Below, piece after piece: positions 48,676 to 60,856 of a stretch of DNA of 64,000 bases. The stretch lies in the NCBI GenBank assembly GCA_050084985.1, contig JBITNC010000001.1, positions 166,036,001 through 166,100,000 of the forward strand, in the 5' to 3' direction. The notes under the pieces are model-generated. The model saw nothing but the letters and a program-made list of their open reading frames with translations, made no database searches and had not been told where the DNA came from. Position 1 is the stretch's first letter, and each line of letters starts with the position of its first letter. The position numbers were made by a program, and so were the translations under genes. The DNA comes from Nageia nagi (Eukaryota; Pinophyta).

Positions 48676-49455
48676 TGTTGACACCTAAAAGTGGTCTCCT
48701 TAACATGGTCCCACTTAGGTGCAACTTTACATACATGTTAATCATATTTAATCATATTTTATCCTTATCATCACATATTTCTTAGGTTGTGTTCTTATTT
48801 TTATGTTAGGTATATCGAGATGGATTTAACCAATATTAAAGGGATTAAATAGTTATATCATGCATGATATAAATATAAGTATCTCTAACCTAGGGAAAGA
48901 ATATCAATATTACATCTCGATAGTCGATATCCTACTCTTGGGTGTTTGTAAACAATGCCTATTGAGATTAGAATCTTGTTATCACTTGAAGAAATATCTA
49001 TCATCCATCTTCATGATCATATGCTTAGTTTGAATTATGATCATATCTATTATCATATAAACTTATTTGTGAGCCTCATCCTTTTATAATGCTAATGTCT
49101 AGGCTAAGTCTTGGAGATTAGCACCCACACTAGTATTTCTTCTATAGTTGGCCTTAGGGTTCTCACAATAAGGTTACTACTCTTCAAAAAGTTTATCTAT
49201 CATATCCTTGATTTTGACATAAGTAAGGACACATAGGTATTTATCTTTCACTTGATTCCTTTCTCATTATGTATGTAACTCATTTTACATCTTGGCATAA
49301 ATTTAATTTCACTATTTTGTTACCACACTATTATATTCCCTTATTCATGTATGTTTATTTGATATCAATTAGCTTAGATAAATCATACTTAAATATTTAT
49401 GTGTATTTAGTTCATTTAAGATAAAACCTTAGGTATACCAAAACACATATCAACA
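48676..49455 (+). repeat. 3' LTR of Tat-like element E
   Basis: 780 bp, TGTTGACACC...ATCAACA, paired with 32,755-33,593. Confidence 0.9.
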
Positions 49456-49886
49456 TAAGCAATTATTATTTATGGTATGGAAATATGGGGTTCAAAAAGA
49501 AAAAAAGTTTTTTTCAAAAATGGCGGTTGGGTTTAATTTGAAGGTTAATACATGGTGAGAAAATGGATGGCTAAAACAACTTTATAGAGAAATTGTGTGG
49601 TTCAAAAGAGGATTATAAATGATAGTTGGAAAAAAATCATTAAATTTTAGGGAAATTTTGGTAGCATTTCAATTGTAAAATGTGAAAGTTATAGGTTTTT
49701 AACTCGATATGATGATATAGTTTTAGAAAAATGTTGTCAATATTTTAGTTGAAAATGGGCAATTTGTAGATCTTTACTCAATCTAACCTCAAATATGGAA
49801 AGATTTTAACAGTGTTTTGGTTGCAAATGGATAGATATAAGTATTAAACTTACCATAGGTGCTAAAATTAGAGCTCTAATACTATT
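49456..49886 (-). other. PBS and 5' leader part of chromovirus D
   Basis: The sense (minus) PBS is GCTCTAATACTA on plus (49,873-49,884). It is two transitions away from the initiator-Met-type site and sits 2 bp from the LTR. The rest of the leader (49,456-49,870) is AT-rich and ends at the E insertion. Its continuation is at 32,754-32,513. Confidence 0.7.
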
Positions 49887-50271
49887 AATTAGGAACACAT
49901 AAGATCTAAAATAGAATTTGAGCCAAATAATAGATAAAATATGAACTAGAAACAAAACATAATATCAATATGAATCAGAATAGTAGCAAGATCAAAAAAG
50001 AGAAATTTACTGATAGCAAAATGAATTACATGCTTCTTTGAGGGGGATACCTCCTTACAACTCAAAAATAATACATTTTCCAAGATAATATCTATTCGTA
50101 TCCTAGATATATTTATAGTCCTCTTACCCTAACTTTAATCAATCGTTAATACAAAATGGTGATTTACCTTACAAACCATATCATTCCACCTTACAATGTA
50201 ATATATTATAATAATCTAATCTAATATAATTAAGATAGTATAAGTAAATGTTAAGATATGGGATTCTAACA
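49887..50271 (-). repeat. 5' LTR of chromovirus D
   Basis: 385 bp, pairs with 27,786-28,171. The plus-strand left end is AATTAGG where the partner has TGTTAGG, so the terminal CA is mutated. Confidence 0.9.
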
Positions 50272-50379
50272 AATAAAAATTTTATTAAAAAGTTACAACA
50301 CTCTCAAAGCCAAAAATAGATGTAATTTTCTCTTCCTATTTCCTTATTGAATAGGTCATATGTTGTGCTAGTGAAATAA

Positions 50380-50790
50380 AATGAAATGGCCTCAAATGTG
50401 ATGAAAAGAAAAATATCTTATGATGAAAAGATGAGCATAATGTTATGGTAATATGAAGGTATTGTGATGATAAGATAATTTTCTAATGATGATAAGATGA
50501 GAATCTTGTGATGATTAGATAAGTATATTATAATGACAAGATGAACATGTTTTCATTATAAGATGAGCATCTTATGATAACAATATGAGTATATTGCAAT
50601 TACAAGAAGCTTATCTTGTGATGAAAATATGAGCACCTTGTGATGATAAGACATTTGTTGTGGTGACAAGATGCTCCTATTGTCATCATATGATACTCCT
50701 CTTAATATCACAAGATGCTCATCTTATCATCATAAGATGAGTGTCTTGTCATCATAATATGTTCATATTATGATAATAGGTATCAATATA
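50380..50790. repeat. Minisatellite of ~20-25-bp units that switches orientation
   Basis: From 50,400 to ~50,660 units like CTTGTGATGATAAGATGAGCAT repeat irregularly. From ~50,665 to 50,790 the complementary form (AAGATGCTCATCTTATCATC) alternates with them. The two orientations create long imperfect hairpins centred near 50,665 and 50,725. No gene is seen. Confidence 0.8.
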
Positions 50791-50799
50791 TTTAAAATA

Positions 50800-51500
50800 T
50801 ATGATGAGTCTTTCAGTGTAAATAAGATGTCTTGTATCCATAAGATATTTTGGTTCCTTGTCATATTTTGTATATATAAACTTGGGTATAATAGTTGATT
50901 CTCTTTATTAAAATAAAATTATTTGTAGTATCTAGGTGATAATATGCAAAAATATTGAGGGTATAAACAATTATTTTATAGTAAAACTATTTTACTATTT
51001 TAACATTTTCGATATCCAACCTAGACTTTTTAAAAAAAAAAATTGGGCTAAATGGTCCCTATTTGTGGTGCAAATAATATCCAATTTCAAAAATGAAAAT
51101 CCTAAAGTATTTTGTTATGTTTAAATTACATGATATCCATATCTTTGCAATGTTTAGATAATTTGTTAGGTTGTTTGGATGATGTCATGGTTTTTCTCAA
51201 GGTTTAGGTATTTTTATTAAGGTATTATTTGCTAGATAACTAGATCAATGAATCTAGTTTTCTTTGCTCTTGATCTAATCATTATGCAAGTGAATGGTAT
51301 ATCTAAAGTAGTTTATCTTGTTAGGATGGGTGTCATGTTTAATTTATCATTCAATGTATTTGTTTTAGCTAGAGTGACCTTTGAATTTAAAGTAAAGGGT
51401 ACACTTCATGGTGATTTAGCATTTGAATTATTTTTATTATTATTATTTGACATTCAAATTTGCATATCTTGGAATAGTTTAGGGCAATCTATGAAACTAT
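50800..51500. other. AT-rich stretch without recognisable gene
   Basis: The plus-strand frame at 51,248-51,502 (84 codons, hydrophobic) has no recognisable domain and no supporting context. Confidence 0.45.
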
Positions 51501-52245
51501 GATCATTCATCATTCGATAAAATTAACATCTTAAGAATGCTCTAGGGTGTGAAAATTCATATTATCTTTGGGGAAAATCAACATAGTTGAAATATTATGG
51601 TGGATGACCTTCTCGACCACCTTGATATCCTTTGTGATATCCATTTTCTCTACCTTGATCATTCCCCTAGTTTTCATATCAATTATTAGATGTATTGTAT
51701 TGCTCATGCGATTGTTGTTGTTGGGTGGAGGTGATGATGTATACATATATGTGATCCCAAACTCATTTGTAAAAGGTATTGGTGCTTATTTTATGACATG
51801 GAACTTTAAGGTTTGATATGTCTAGGCTACAAAAGCTACTAGGTTTTATCTTAAATCCTCTTTAATATCATCTAGCAAATCCTTTCCTCTACATTGGTGG
51901 GTCCAATGGTTCTAATATATTGAAGTATAACAACTTGTGTGTTCATAGATTTCATGATTTTATATATTATTGGGAAATCCTTAGTGTTATGGAATCTTAA
52001 GGTGTGATAATGTGGGAAATATTCCTAGTCGAACTTCCTAAGTATCAAGAACTCATTGGCCATATGTCCTTCTTTGGCACAAATTTGGCATCATATTTCT
52101 CTACATTGTGGAGGGCTTATAAACATTTTCTCCATTGATAGTTTGCTAATTTTATCTATAAATTTGATTGGTTGATTGGATAAGTCATCATTAATTATGT
52201 TCATTCACCATGATTTTTATTTGATCTTTATTGGTACTTATAGAT
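51500..52245 (-). pseudogene. Retroelement gag-like remnant with zinc-knuckle motif
   Basis: The minus strand reads CQICAKEGHMANEF at 52,090-52,049, a CX2CX4HX4C knuckle with the last Cys changed to Phe. Coherent coding follows (HTLRFHNTKDFPIIQKIMK; ~51,990). Then a Pro/Asn-rich tail (PPPNNNN) around 51,725 and an open 71-codon stretch follow. A gag of an LTR element, or ORF1 of a non-LTR element, both fit. Upstream gag-like coding lies at 54,250-54,640 beyond a possible insertion. Confidence 0.5.
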
Positions 52246-52252
52246 GTTAGTC

Positions 52253-54240
52253 ACATAACAAAATTGAGATGGGGGTGAATCAATGTTATAAAATTTAAAA
52301 CTCAAAACCTAGAGTACTTGAAATAATGCAATAAAAAGCTAAAACCAAAATAAAATAAGTGCACTAAGGAATCATCACATAACATAAGATATAACAAGGT
52401 TCACCATTCTAGATACATCTCTAAATAAGACTGCTTCAATCATGGTCCAAATATAGCCATTATAAAATACCAAATTTCCACTCAATTTACCAACACTCAT
52501 TGGAATGAATACCAACCCCTACTCTTCATCAGCTACAACTAAAAGGAGCATAAAGCCCTAAGTTTTGTAGTACCAACTTTAAGGAGCACCAACTCCTCAT
52601 TCCAAGTACAAACTTGGACTTCAAATCTTGATTGAAAGTTTGACATAAAAATGCCTTCTCTATTCACATATCCTTCTTTGATCTTTATCTCATCAAAGTT
52701 CATCACTTGACTATCTCTATAAGAAATTTATAATCAATCTTCATAGTCATTATTTTGCCATTATTACCAATTTGTTGTAGTTTGTATACCAATGGTAGTT
52801 TTCTCAATGACTCTCATATCAAAACCATGCAACTCATATGTTTATCAATTTTATTATAGCTATAGGATACATAAATATCTTCCCATTGTCTCTTTACTTC
52901 TTTAGGATAACATAGACATTCTATTCACCATTCACATACAACTCTCTACACCATTTCACTCAATCTCTTCTATATTTATCTTATTTTCATTCATATGCAA
53001 TGCTTCACCATAATGGGAGGATTTACACAAAACATCTTACAATAATAATCCATTACAACAACCTTTGCACATTCAGTTATAGAGACAAGAAATAAAAATA
53101 CAAGCCTACTCATAAAAATATTTATAACTTTTGAGACACATCTTGAAATGTAATAAAAAATTCACCAAAGAATTTCCCACATCTGAGGTACAAAAATGAG
53201 TGGTCATATAACCACTTTTGCTCAAGAAATGAGCATTTTATAGCCATTTTTGTAACTACAAGTTGGGATATACACCTAGACTATATTGATATATGCTCAT
53301 GATTTATTTGGTTACATTATATATGCCTAGAATATATATGAGTGCATTATATACATCCATAATATACCTAGTAACATTTTTTATCATCAAATAAGCTTTA
53401 TATATACCCAAAATTAATCTAGATGCATGATATAGGCCCAAAATATATCTGAGTGCATGATATACACCCAAAATATACCTATTAATATTTTTGATCATCG
53501 AATAAGCTTTATATGCATCCAAAGTTCACCTAGCTACATGATATACATCCAAAATATATCTAAATGCATGATATATGCCCAAAATATACCTAATGTTATT
53601 TTTGATCATCAAATAAGCAAGATATATGCCCATGATGTAATGTTCAATATATACACCCATGATGTAATATTCAAGATATACACCCATGATATATCAATTG
53701 ACTATCCAGACTGTAGAATGCAACAACTATTCATATTTTATTGATTGTAACAATTCTAGATCATAACAATTCCTATGTTTACACCAATGATTCATTCCTT
53801 TTATCACTCTTGCAATTCCTATGTTGATAGCAACTATTCATATTTTCTTGACTGTAATAATTCCAAACCATAACAATTCCTATACTGACAACAATGACAA
53901 CCTTTATTCTAACAATTATTAAACCTTATTGTACATAGCTTAGACACTTAGAAAACCTTTACATGCCTAAATTTATTTCTTCTAGTTTTGGCATACTTCT
54001 TGTAAGGGCTTTTACATAAAAAGGATGCAGTTGATAAACTAGAAAAATACACTTAACACCTCATTACTAGTACATTGAAGAACTTCAACAAGAATTATCA
54101 TTCAACACTAAAAAACTTATTCACCTTTGGCATTATGGGATAGTGTGTTATGGATAGAAATGGTAACATCTCAATGGCAGGATCTTAGATCATCAGCCAC
54201 TTTGATAATAATGACATTACCATAGGCCAACAATAGAATC
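52253..54240. other. Possible insertion separating two gag-like pieces
   Basis: The left edge reads TTAGTCACATAACAAAATTG and then GAGATGGGGGTGAATCAA. The stretch contains no coherent coding frame and includes the 111-bp higher-order repeat (53,295-53,700). The interpretation as an inserted transposable element rests on coherent minus-strand gag-like coding on both sides. Boundaries are approximate and no target duplication was identified. Confidence 0.3.
53295..53700 (-). repeat. Higher-order tandem repeat, 111-bp period (37 codons)
   Basis: The landmark TTTTTGATCATCAAATAAGC recurs at about 53,380, 53,491 and 53,602, exactly 111 bp apart. Each period is made of smaller units like GCATGATATACACCCAAAAT. 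Because 111 is a multiple of three, a minus-strand frame stays open for 72 codons (53,522-53,304). It shows a 37-residue repeat (AYSMIKNINRYILGVYHAL, then AYLMIKNVTRYIMDVYNAL). Coding is doubtful. Confidence 0.85.
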
Positions 54241-54249
54241 TTGATATAT

Positions 54250-54800
54250 GTTGGGTATATATTTTTAATAACTCTTTTAAATTTAGATTATATTCATGAT
54301 ATTAACCATTCTACTTTCTATTTTTCTATCATTGGTTCTTATAATCATCTTTGGGTTACCTTGAATCTTCAATCATATTCCTAGATTGTTTCCTTGGGTC
54401 ACATGATCATCTAATGCATTTTGCTTATGCTTTTGAGTCCAAATTTTGGGAAGTGATATTCAACTTCAAAAGCCACTTTAATTTGTCCCTTATTTTCACC
54501 ATCTATCCTTGAGTGATACTATTAAATTTCATAAATCATCGTAATACTTTTTCCCGTAGTGTAGCTAAAAAATTGATGATGAAAGTAGCCTTATTAGTAA
54601 TATTTGTAGAAGTAGCCATTCATTGTGTTTGTTGTGGGTATTATTGTTAGTGTTGAACATTATATTATCAACATCAATTTGGTTGAGGATTTTTTGTTGT
54701 TAGTCGATGATGTTAGTTAGAGGTTCTAGGTTGGTCCCTTTGTATATATATATCAAAATAATTTTCATAGATAACTTCAAGGATGCATTTAAATGGTAGT
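54250..54800 (-). pseudogene. Gag-like coding remnant
   Basis: The minus strand from ~54,616 reads MATSTNITNKATFIINFLAT, then LREKVLR.FMKFNS, resembling the LREKAL.WF core of plant retrotransposon gag proteins. It continues with stops to ~54,260. Probably part of the same decayed element as 51,500-52,245. Confidence 0.4.
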
Positions 54801-55199
54801 TCTAATACCTCCTCTATTATTAGGGTCAATGGTCGATCTTTAATTTTGTATCATTTAAAGGGAGAGATAAAACTTGTTAAAATCTCAAGGTCATTTAGTC
54901 ATGTGAGGGGTAGGGAGAAGTTATGGGGGAATAAGTATTTGATTTATCATATTTTTTTATTATCTATAATTATAAGGGTCATGTCATTGAAAATTTTGGG
55001 AGTAAATAATACTATTATTCTTTTTGTATTTTTTTGGGTTATATCAATTTTTTGCTACTTAGGGGGTTATATTAATTCTTCTATTATCAGACCGAGTCTA
55101 GTTGGGTGTTCTAGTTTTGGTTCATCTTCCTATGGTATTTATTGATAATATGAGGAGAGGGTCATAAGTGAAAATAAAATTGATAATTTGGTAGTAATA

Positions 55200-56600
55200 T
55201 ATCTTGTTATTTTTCTAATTTTTTGATAAGTGGTATTAGAAAATTGCAATAATGTTTCTCTTATCTAGTATTCAAAATATCAATGTATGGGTTCAATGAC
55301 ATCACCACCTATTGTTCGGTATTGGTTCCCCCCACTTCATCTATTCTAGCTATGGTTACTAAGTTATCAACATATTTATTAATGATATCATGTGATTAAT
55401 CAACTATTGATTGGATCACATTATCTAGTATCATGTCAAATCAATTTAAAAGAAATGCTCCTTTTAGATTTTCTAGTGAGCTTACAAATGATCCAAATGA
55501 ATTGTCATCATATTTGTCTATGATTTTATCTAATACTATAAATCCTTCTATAGTACTATCTCCCTTAATGTTTACCATTATCTCTAATGGTGGTAATTCA
55601 TCAATCAGTATCTCCTTAGCGGTATCTTTATTTCCCACTTTTTTAGGATTCATTCTATCTTCGATCATTTTTCTTTGGTGTTTCACTCTAAACTCTCTAT
55701 GTAGTTAATCGTAAAATCCTTCCTTTCATCTTGAACTTTAAAAACTTCATCCTCTAAGTCCTATCCTAATAATGAACTCGATTCCCCAATCTTATTTATT
55801 TCTATTTGTAGCTTCTTCTTTTGTCTATCATTCTTATCTTTCCTCCTATAATTTTTTATCATATGCTTTCCTTTATGATGTTGCATTAGTGACTTCTCTT
55901 TTTATCATATTTTTATTCTCTTCTTCTTGATCTTGTACCTTGTACCTTTTTCATTCCTTCTTTTTATAAGTTTTCTAACCAATCATCATGTCTCCCCATT
56001 GTTCCTATTTTTTATACCCTTTTCCCCCATTTTGATTTAATTAATCCCTATTCCTACCATATTTCCTCTTTACCCCAAGGGTACCTCCTCCCTATAGGTT
56101 GGAGAGAGTGTCTGGGGTATCCTCTTATTCAATCAAGTATCACTTGCAAGTTTGTAAGAGATTTTATAAAAATATTTTCATAAGTCCTCTAAAGAACCTT
56201 TCCTTTTTAGCTTCCTATGATACCTAGTCCTGGAGTGCAAATTCAATGGTATAGGTGTTCAAGGTGTTATGTACCCACTTATTGACTTTATGTGTCCAAT
56301 ATTATATCAATTTTTCTCATTCAATTAAATTTTCTTTATCCCACCTAATTTTTGGGATAAGAACATGTTTTGAAAACTCTAGTTGCTTAATTATCCACTT
56401 TAGAAATAGGTTTGATAATTTGTAGAAAAAAGACTTCGTAGCTTCCATCTCTATGAATTAAATCAATTTCTTTTACTTTATTGTATCTGGTCCATCAGAT
56501 AATCCACTTTTTGAAAATTTTCAATTCCTTCAAAAACCAATCTTGTAGTGATGTTGACCATGGTATCAAAGTTATTCATTTGTAACAATTATTCATCATT
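55200..56600 (-). pseudogene. Decayed coding remnant of unknown identity
   Basis: An open 81-codon minus-strand stretch (55,686-55,441) contains AKEILIDELPPLEIMVNIKG. Upstream, Lys/Glu-rich coding broken by many stops extends to ~56,600. It lies just upstream of the gag-like remnants and could be the start of the same element. Family not recognised. Confidence 0.3.
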
Positions 56601-56649
56601 ACATTTGATCATCAAATCCTCTATTTTGTAGATATTTTGATAATAGAAC

Positions 56650-57260
56650 TATTGATCGATTGAATTAGTTGGGTAGATTCTTATCTACAATTGAGAATCA
56701 ATAAGTAAATGGAAAGGAATAATATAAAGTAAAAGTGATAATAGTTTATCCATGAATATAAGAGGATCAAGTATTTATTATAATGATAATCGATGCAATC
56801 ATTTATAATGATAAAGTGATATCTCTCTTCACTCTCAATTCTCACACTTCCTTTCTATCTTCAGTTCCCTCTAAGTGGCCTTAATCAGTGGCTTGGGAGA
56901 TGCACCTTTTTATTCAAAGAGAGCTAGCTAGTGGTAACTAATTCATTCATAGAGTATCTTGATTAGAGTTGAATGAAGTAAATATATGAAATTCTCTTCT
57001 ACTAACAATTTTGATCGGGTAGTCAAAAGTTGCCACTATATATCATTTTGGTGGTAGTTTTTATGGGGCAATTTTAAACCTCCACCATAAATCATAAGGT
57101 GTTGAGAAAAAAAAGCCCCTCCATCTCATCAAAACAAAAAAAAAACTTGCTCAAGAACTTATGCAGGTAATTTCATTTTTGAGAGGGTAGATCTAATTGT
57201 AGTGATATTTGATTGAGAGGAGACGAAGGAGGAGAGGCTTTGTAACATAAGAAAGCTAGG
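56650..57260. other. AT-rich stretch without recognisable gene
   Basis: No gene is seen. A GA-rich phrase AGGAGGAGAGGCTTTGTAAC near 57,225-57,245 resembles GGAGAGGCTTCGCATAAG at ~60,190. The PPR array is thus flanked by two related purine-rich segments. Confidence 0.45.
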
Positions 57261-57269
57261 TACATTCTT

Positions 57270-60010
57270 CCATATTTTGCATACATGTCTTAGGGAGTTT
57301 TGAAAAACTTATTTTGTGTGTATGTTGGGATTATTGCAAACAATAAAGTAAATTTACATCATGCATCTTGTTAAACAATTCTTGGGCTAGTGTATCCTTC
57401 TACATTTTGCATACATATCTTAGGGACTTTTTCTCTAAAACCCATTTTGCATCTTAAATATTTCCTGGGCCTTGTGTATTCTTCCATATTTTACATACAT
57501 GTCTATTAGGGCTTTCAAAATCTAAATATTCAAATTACATCCATACGTCCAATTTAAGTTTTATGAGTATTTTGGCAATGAAGTTCAATGATCCCTTCAA
57601 CCTTTATAGTCTTATGGATTTTATCAAAAAATCCATTTTATGCATATCATGCAATCATTATAGACCATTATATCATATTTTTCATCATGCATCTTATCAA
57701 AAAAGTCTTGATCCTTCTGTATTCTTTCGCATTCTACATACATGTCTTTGAGTACATTCAAAAATCAAACATTCAAATTACAAGCACCATGTAGATAGTT
57801 ACATACATCCAATTCAGGTTTTATGAGTAGATACTTACATACATCCAATTTAGGTTTTATGATTATTTTGTTAGTGAAGTTCAATGGTCCCTCGATAGTA
57901 TTAGGGATATTCTTTGAAAATCCATTTTATGCATATCGTACAATCATTATAGACTATGAAACTATATTTGCATCATGTATATTATCAAATAATTCTTAGG
58001 CCTTGTGTATTATTCCATATTTTATGTACATGTCTATCAAGGCATTCAAAACCCAAACATTTGAATTATAAGAACCATGTAGATACTTCCACATACCTAA
58101 TTTATGTTTTATGAGTAATTTGGTAGTGAAGTTCATTGTAAATCATACACATGGCTAGGAAATTATTTGACAAGATGCATGATACAATTGTATTTGCATT
58201 ATGCATATTAGCAAATAATTCCCTAACCTTATGCATACTTCCATATTTTGTATACATATCTTAGGGATTTTTTCAACAACCCATTTTGTGTGTATTATAC
58301 AATCATTACAAACCATGAAACTATGTTTATATCATGCATCTTATCAAATAATTATTGGACCTTATGTATCCTTCCACATTTTTCATACATATCTTAGGGC
58401 TTTTTTTCAAAAACTAATTTTGCATCTTGTTAAATAATTATTGGGCCTTATGTGTTCTTTCCATATTTTATGTATATGTCTATCAACATATTCAAAACCC
58501 AAATATTCAAATTACAAATACCATGTAGATACTTCCACACAACTAATTCAAGTTTTATAGGTATTTTGGCTATGACTTTGAACCTTTCTCACATTAGCTT
58601 ACATAACCAAGAAGGCCAACAATGCATGTATAATGATTCATCATATGAATAATGCAATAAAAGTCACTTGTGCTATTAAAGTATTTACAATAATCATCCA
58701 CTAAATCTATATGGTAGAAGATATATAAAGTTTATGCTATTAGGGTTAGTTCCAAAGTACTTTATCTATCAAAGAGTTTAAGGACATCCTTGTTGTATCC
58801 ATGAATTGCATATCATTCAATCATTACATTCCTTGAAACTATGACTGCATCATGCATCTTGCCAAATAATTATCAAGATTTATGTATTGTTCCACATTTT
58901 TATACATGTCTATCAAGGCAATCAAAACTATAATATTTGATGTAAAACCATCTTCAACAACTCTTTTATAGATGCCCATACCTTCTTCTAGAGCTCCCAT
59001 TGTGGCACATGCTAGAAGAATATTAGCAAAGGTTATAGAGTTTGGCTTTACATATGATAATTGCATATGCTTAAAAGTCTCTAGAGCCATTTCAAAAAGC
59101 TTATTTTTGTGCATATATTATGATCATTACATTCCATAAAATTGTATTTGTATCATGTATCTTTTTTAAAAATTCTTAGGCTTTATATATTCTTTTACAT
59201 TTTTCATACATGCCTATCAGGGAATTCACAACCATAACATTCTATTTACAAGCATAAAGTAGACAACAATTTAGGTTTTATGGGTATTTTAGTAGTGAAG
59301 TTTGAAGCTCCCTCATAATAGCTTGCATGAACAATAAGGCCAACAATATATATATATAATGATTCATCCCAAGAACAATTCAATAAGAGTCACTCATGCT
59401 TTTAAAGTATTTACAACCAACATCCACTAGACCTACATGGTTGCATGAAAATAGAATATATACAAATGTTATGCTATTAGGGTTGGTTCCCAAGTGCTTC
59501 TTCTATCAAAGAGTTTAAGGGAATCCTTGTATCCATAAATTACATATGCTTCAATCATTGCATTCCATAAATTGCAACAACATCAAGCATCTTATCAAAA
59601 AATTGTTAGCCCTTGTCTATTGTTCCACATTTTGCAAACATATCTATCAGGGAAATCACAACCATACTATTCAATGCAAAACCATTTTCAACTACTATTT
59701 TATGGATACCCATACCATTTTTTGGGGCTATAATGGTGGTATATACTAGAAGAATGCTGGAAGAGGTTATAAAATTTGGATTTATATTTGATAATTGTAT
59801 CTACTTAAAATTATTTAGAGCCATTACAAAAAACTCATTTTATGCATATCTTGTGATCATTGCATTCCATGAAATTGTATTTGCATCATGCATCTTGTTT
59901 AACAATTATTGGGATTTTTATATCCTTCCACATTTTACATGCATGCCTATCAGTGCATTCACAACCACAACATTTTATTTACAAATACCAAGTAGACATA
60001 TTCACACACC
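57270..60010 (-). pseudogene. Decayed array of PPR gene segments
   Basis: The minus strand carries many related fragments of a plant pentatricopeptide repeat protein. The best is 59,114-58,839: MALETFKHMQLSYVKPNSIT, then FANILLACATMGALEEGMGI and NIIVLIALIDMYKN. This is the P-L-S repeat style of PCMP-type PPR proteins, which act in organelle RNA processing. Elsewhere DMYTKYGSMHKVRELFANMH (~58,250) and similar pieces recur every few hundred bases, with the phrase ACATATCTTAGGG or ATGTCTATCAAGG on plus. Stops and shifts are frequent, so this is a pseudogene that expanded or eroded by internal duplication. Long plus-strand frames here (for example 59,613-60,134) are antisense shadows. Confidence 0.75.
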
Positions 60011-60131
60011 TAACACTAGACCAAAAGAGGCCTTTCGTGATGACCAATTTGAAGTAAAAAAAATCCCACATGTGAACCTTACTCAAGATATTTCATTTTT
60101 TATGGGTATACCTAGGATTATTGCAATATTT

Positions 60132-60198
60132 TAGAAGAGAGGAGCTAAAGAGGAGAGGAGAGGAAAGGAGATGAGAGGAGAGGAGAGGAAGGAGAGGC
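60132..60198 (+). repeat. Purine (GA) tract
   Basis: An almost pure GGAGAGGAGA-type run of ~65 bp directly after the PPR region. A shorter relative lies at ~57,215-57,240 on the other side of the array. Confidence 0.8.
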
Positions 60199-60622
60199 TT
60201 CGCATAAGACCATGAAACTATGTTTGTATCAAGGATAAGAAATTGAATAATGCTTTTAATCTATTTAGAATATACACTAGAAAGAATACACCTTTGATTA
60301 GTGATTTGGGATTAGGATGTAGGTTTTGAGAATATTCTATTGTACCTATCTATCTTTAATACTTTTTGTAGTTTTCTTCCCATGCTACACCTACATCTAC
60401 GTAGCAAATTTTCATTTTCATTTTGAAGCTCAAGTGATATTTTGTACCATGCTAAATTGTGAGGCTTGGAATGGAGTTCAAGCCTCATGATTCAACATGA
60501 TATGAAGCATCATTTTAGTTTCAAGATGTTAAGACTCAAAATTTGTTAGGTAAATCTAGATGTAACATGTGAAGAAGAATTACATGAAGAGGTTGTGGAG
60601 ACATCATATTTTCTATATAATT

Positions 60623-60856
60623 TTTGGTCCCTATTTCTATACATGAATATTATGCTCTATAGTTTCAATTATGCACAAGTGATTCAAATATTATCTACAA
60701 TTTTAATATAATATATAATACTTGGTAACCACATATATTTTCTATGTTTTGGTAAGTATTACAAGCATGTTTGTACCAACTTACTACTTATATATTGGTA
60801 CAATTGCATCATTTCAAAATATAGGATGGATGAGGCTAACTTATCACTTTTAGTCT
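60623..60856 (+). repeat. Isolated copy of the ~238-bp satellite
   Basis: Shares with the array at 62,521-63,160 the ordered landmarks TTTGG.CC, GAATATTATG.TCTATAGTTT, AAGTATTACAAG, ATCATTTCAAAATATAGG and AACTTATCACTTTT. It is separated from the array by about 1.7 kb that holds a minisatellite, two foldback elements and a poly-A run. Confidence 0.85.

Larger units (their letters stand above)
32755..49455 (+). mobile_element. Ty3/gypsy element E (Tat-like, dual RNase H) nested in D and interrupted by C
   Basis: About 9.3 kb once C is removed. 5' LTR 32,755-33,593, PBS-like TGGTGCCCACC (33,597-33,607), gag from ~34,037, protease-region remnant, then C inserted. Then reverse transcriptase, RNase H, a second RNase H-like domain, integrase, a ~1.5-kb 3' region and 3' LTR 48,676-49,455. 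The order reverse transcriptase, RNase H, second RNase H, integrase is characteristic of the Tat lineage of plant Ty3/gypsy elements. No target duplication is seen (TGGAT left, TAAGC right). It sits between the leader and gag of D, in opposite orientation. Confidence 0.88.
27786..50271 (-). mobile_element. Ty3/gypsy chromovirus D, carrying nested elements E and C
   Basis: Bounded by a perfect target duplication AATAA (27,781-27,785 and 50,272-50,276). In sense (minus) order: 5' LTR 50,271-49,887, PBS, leader, then insertion of E (49,455-32,755), gag from 32,512, protease, reverse transcriptase, RNase H, integrase, chromodomain, polypurine tract and 3' LTR 28,171-27,786. It is about 5.8 kb without E. 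LTR lengths are 385 and 386 bp. Integrase after reverse transcriptase plus a chromodomain places it among plant chromoviruses. It is old and full of stops. Confidence 0.92.

Noticed and set aside
50380-50790. CRISPR-like appearance of short repeats
   Set aside because: Units are irregular, vary in length, reverse orientation and have no unique spacers. The window is a plant nuclear genome.
60022-60060. CACTAGACC... as the 5' end of a CACTA transposon paired with 63,893
   Set aside because: The subterminal sequences do not match the other end and no shared 3-bp target duplication is present.
59613-60134. 173-codon plus-strand frame
   Set aside because: It is antisense to PPR fragments on the minus strand, and its peptide has no recognisable motif.
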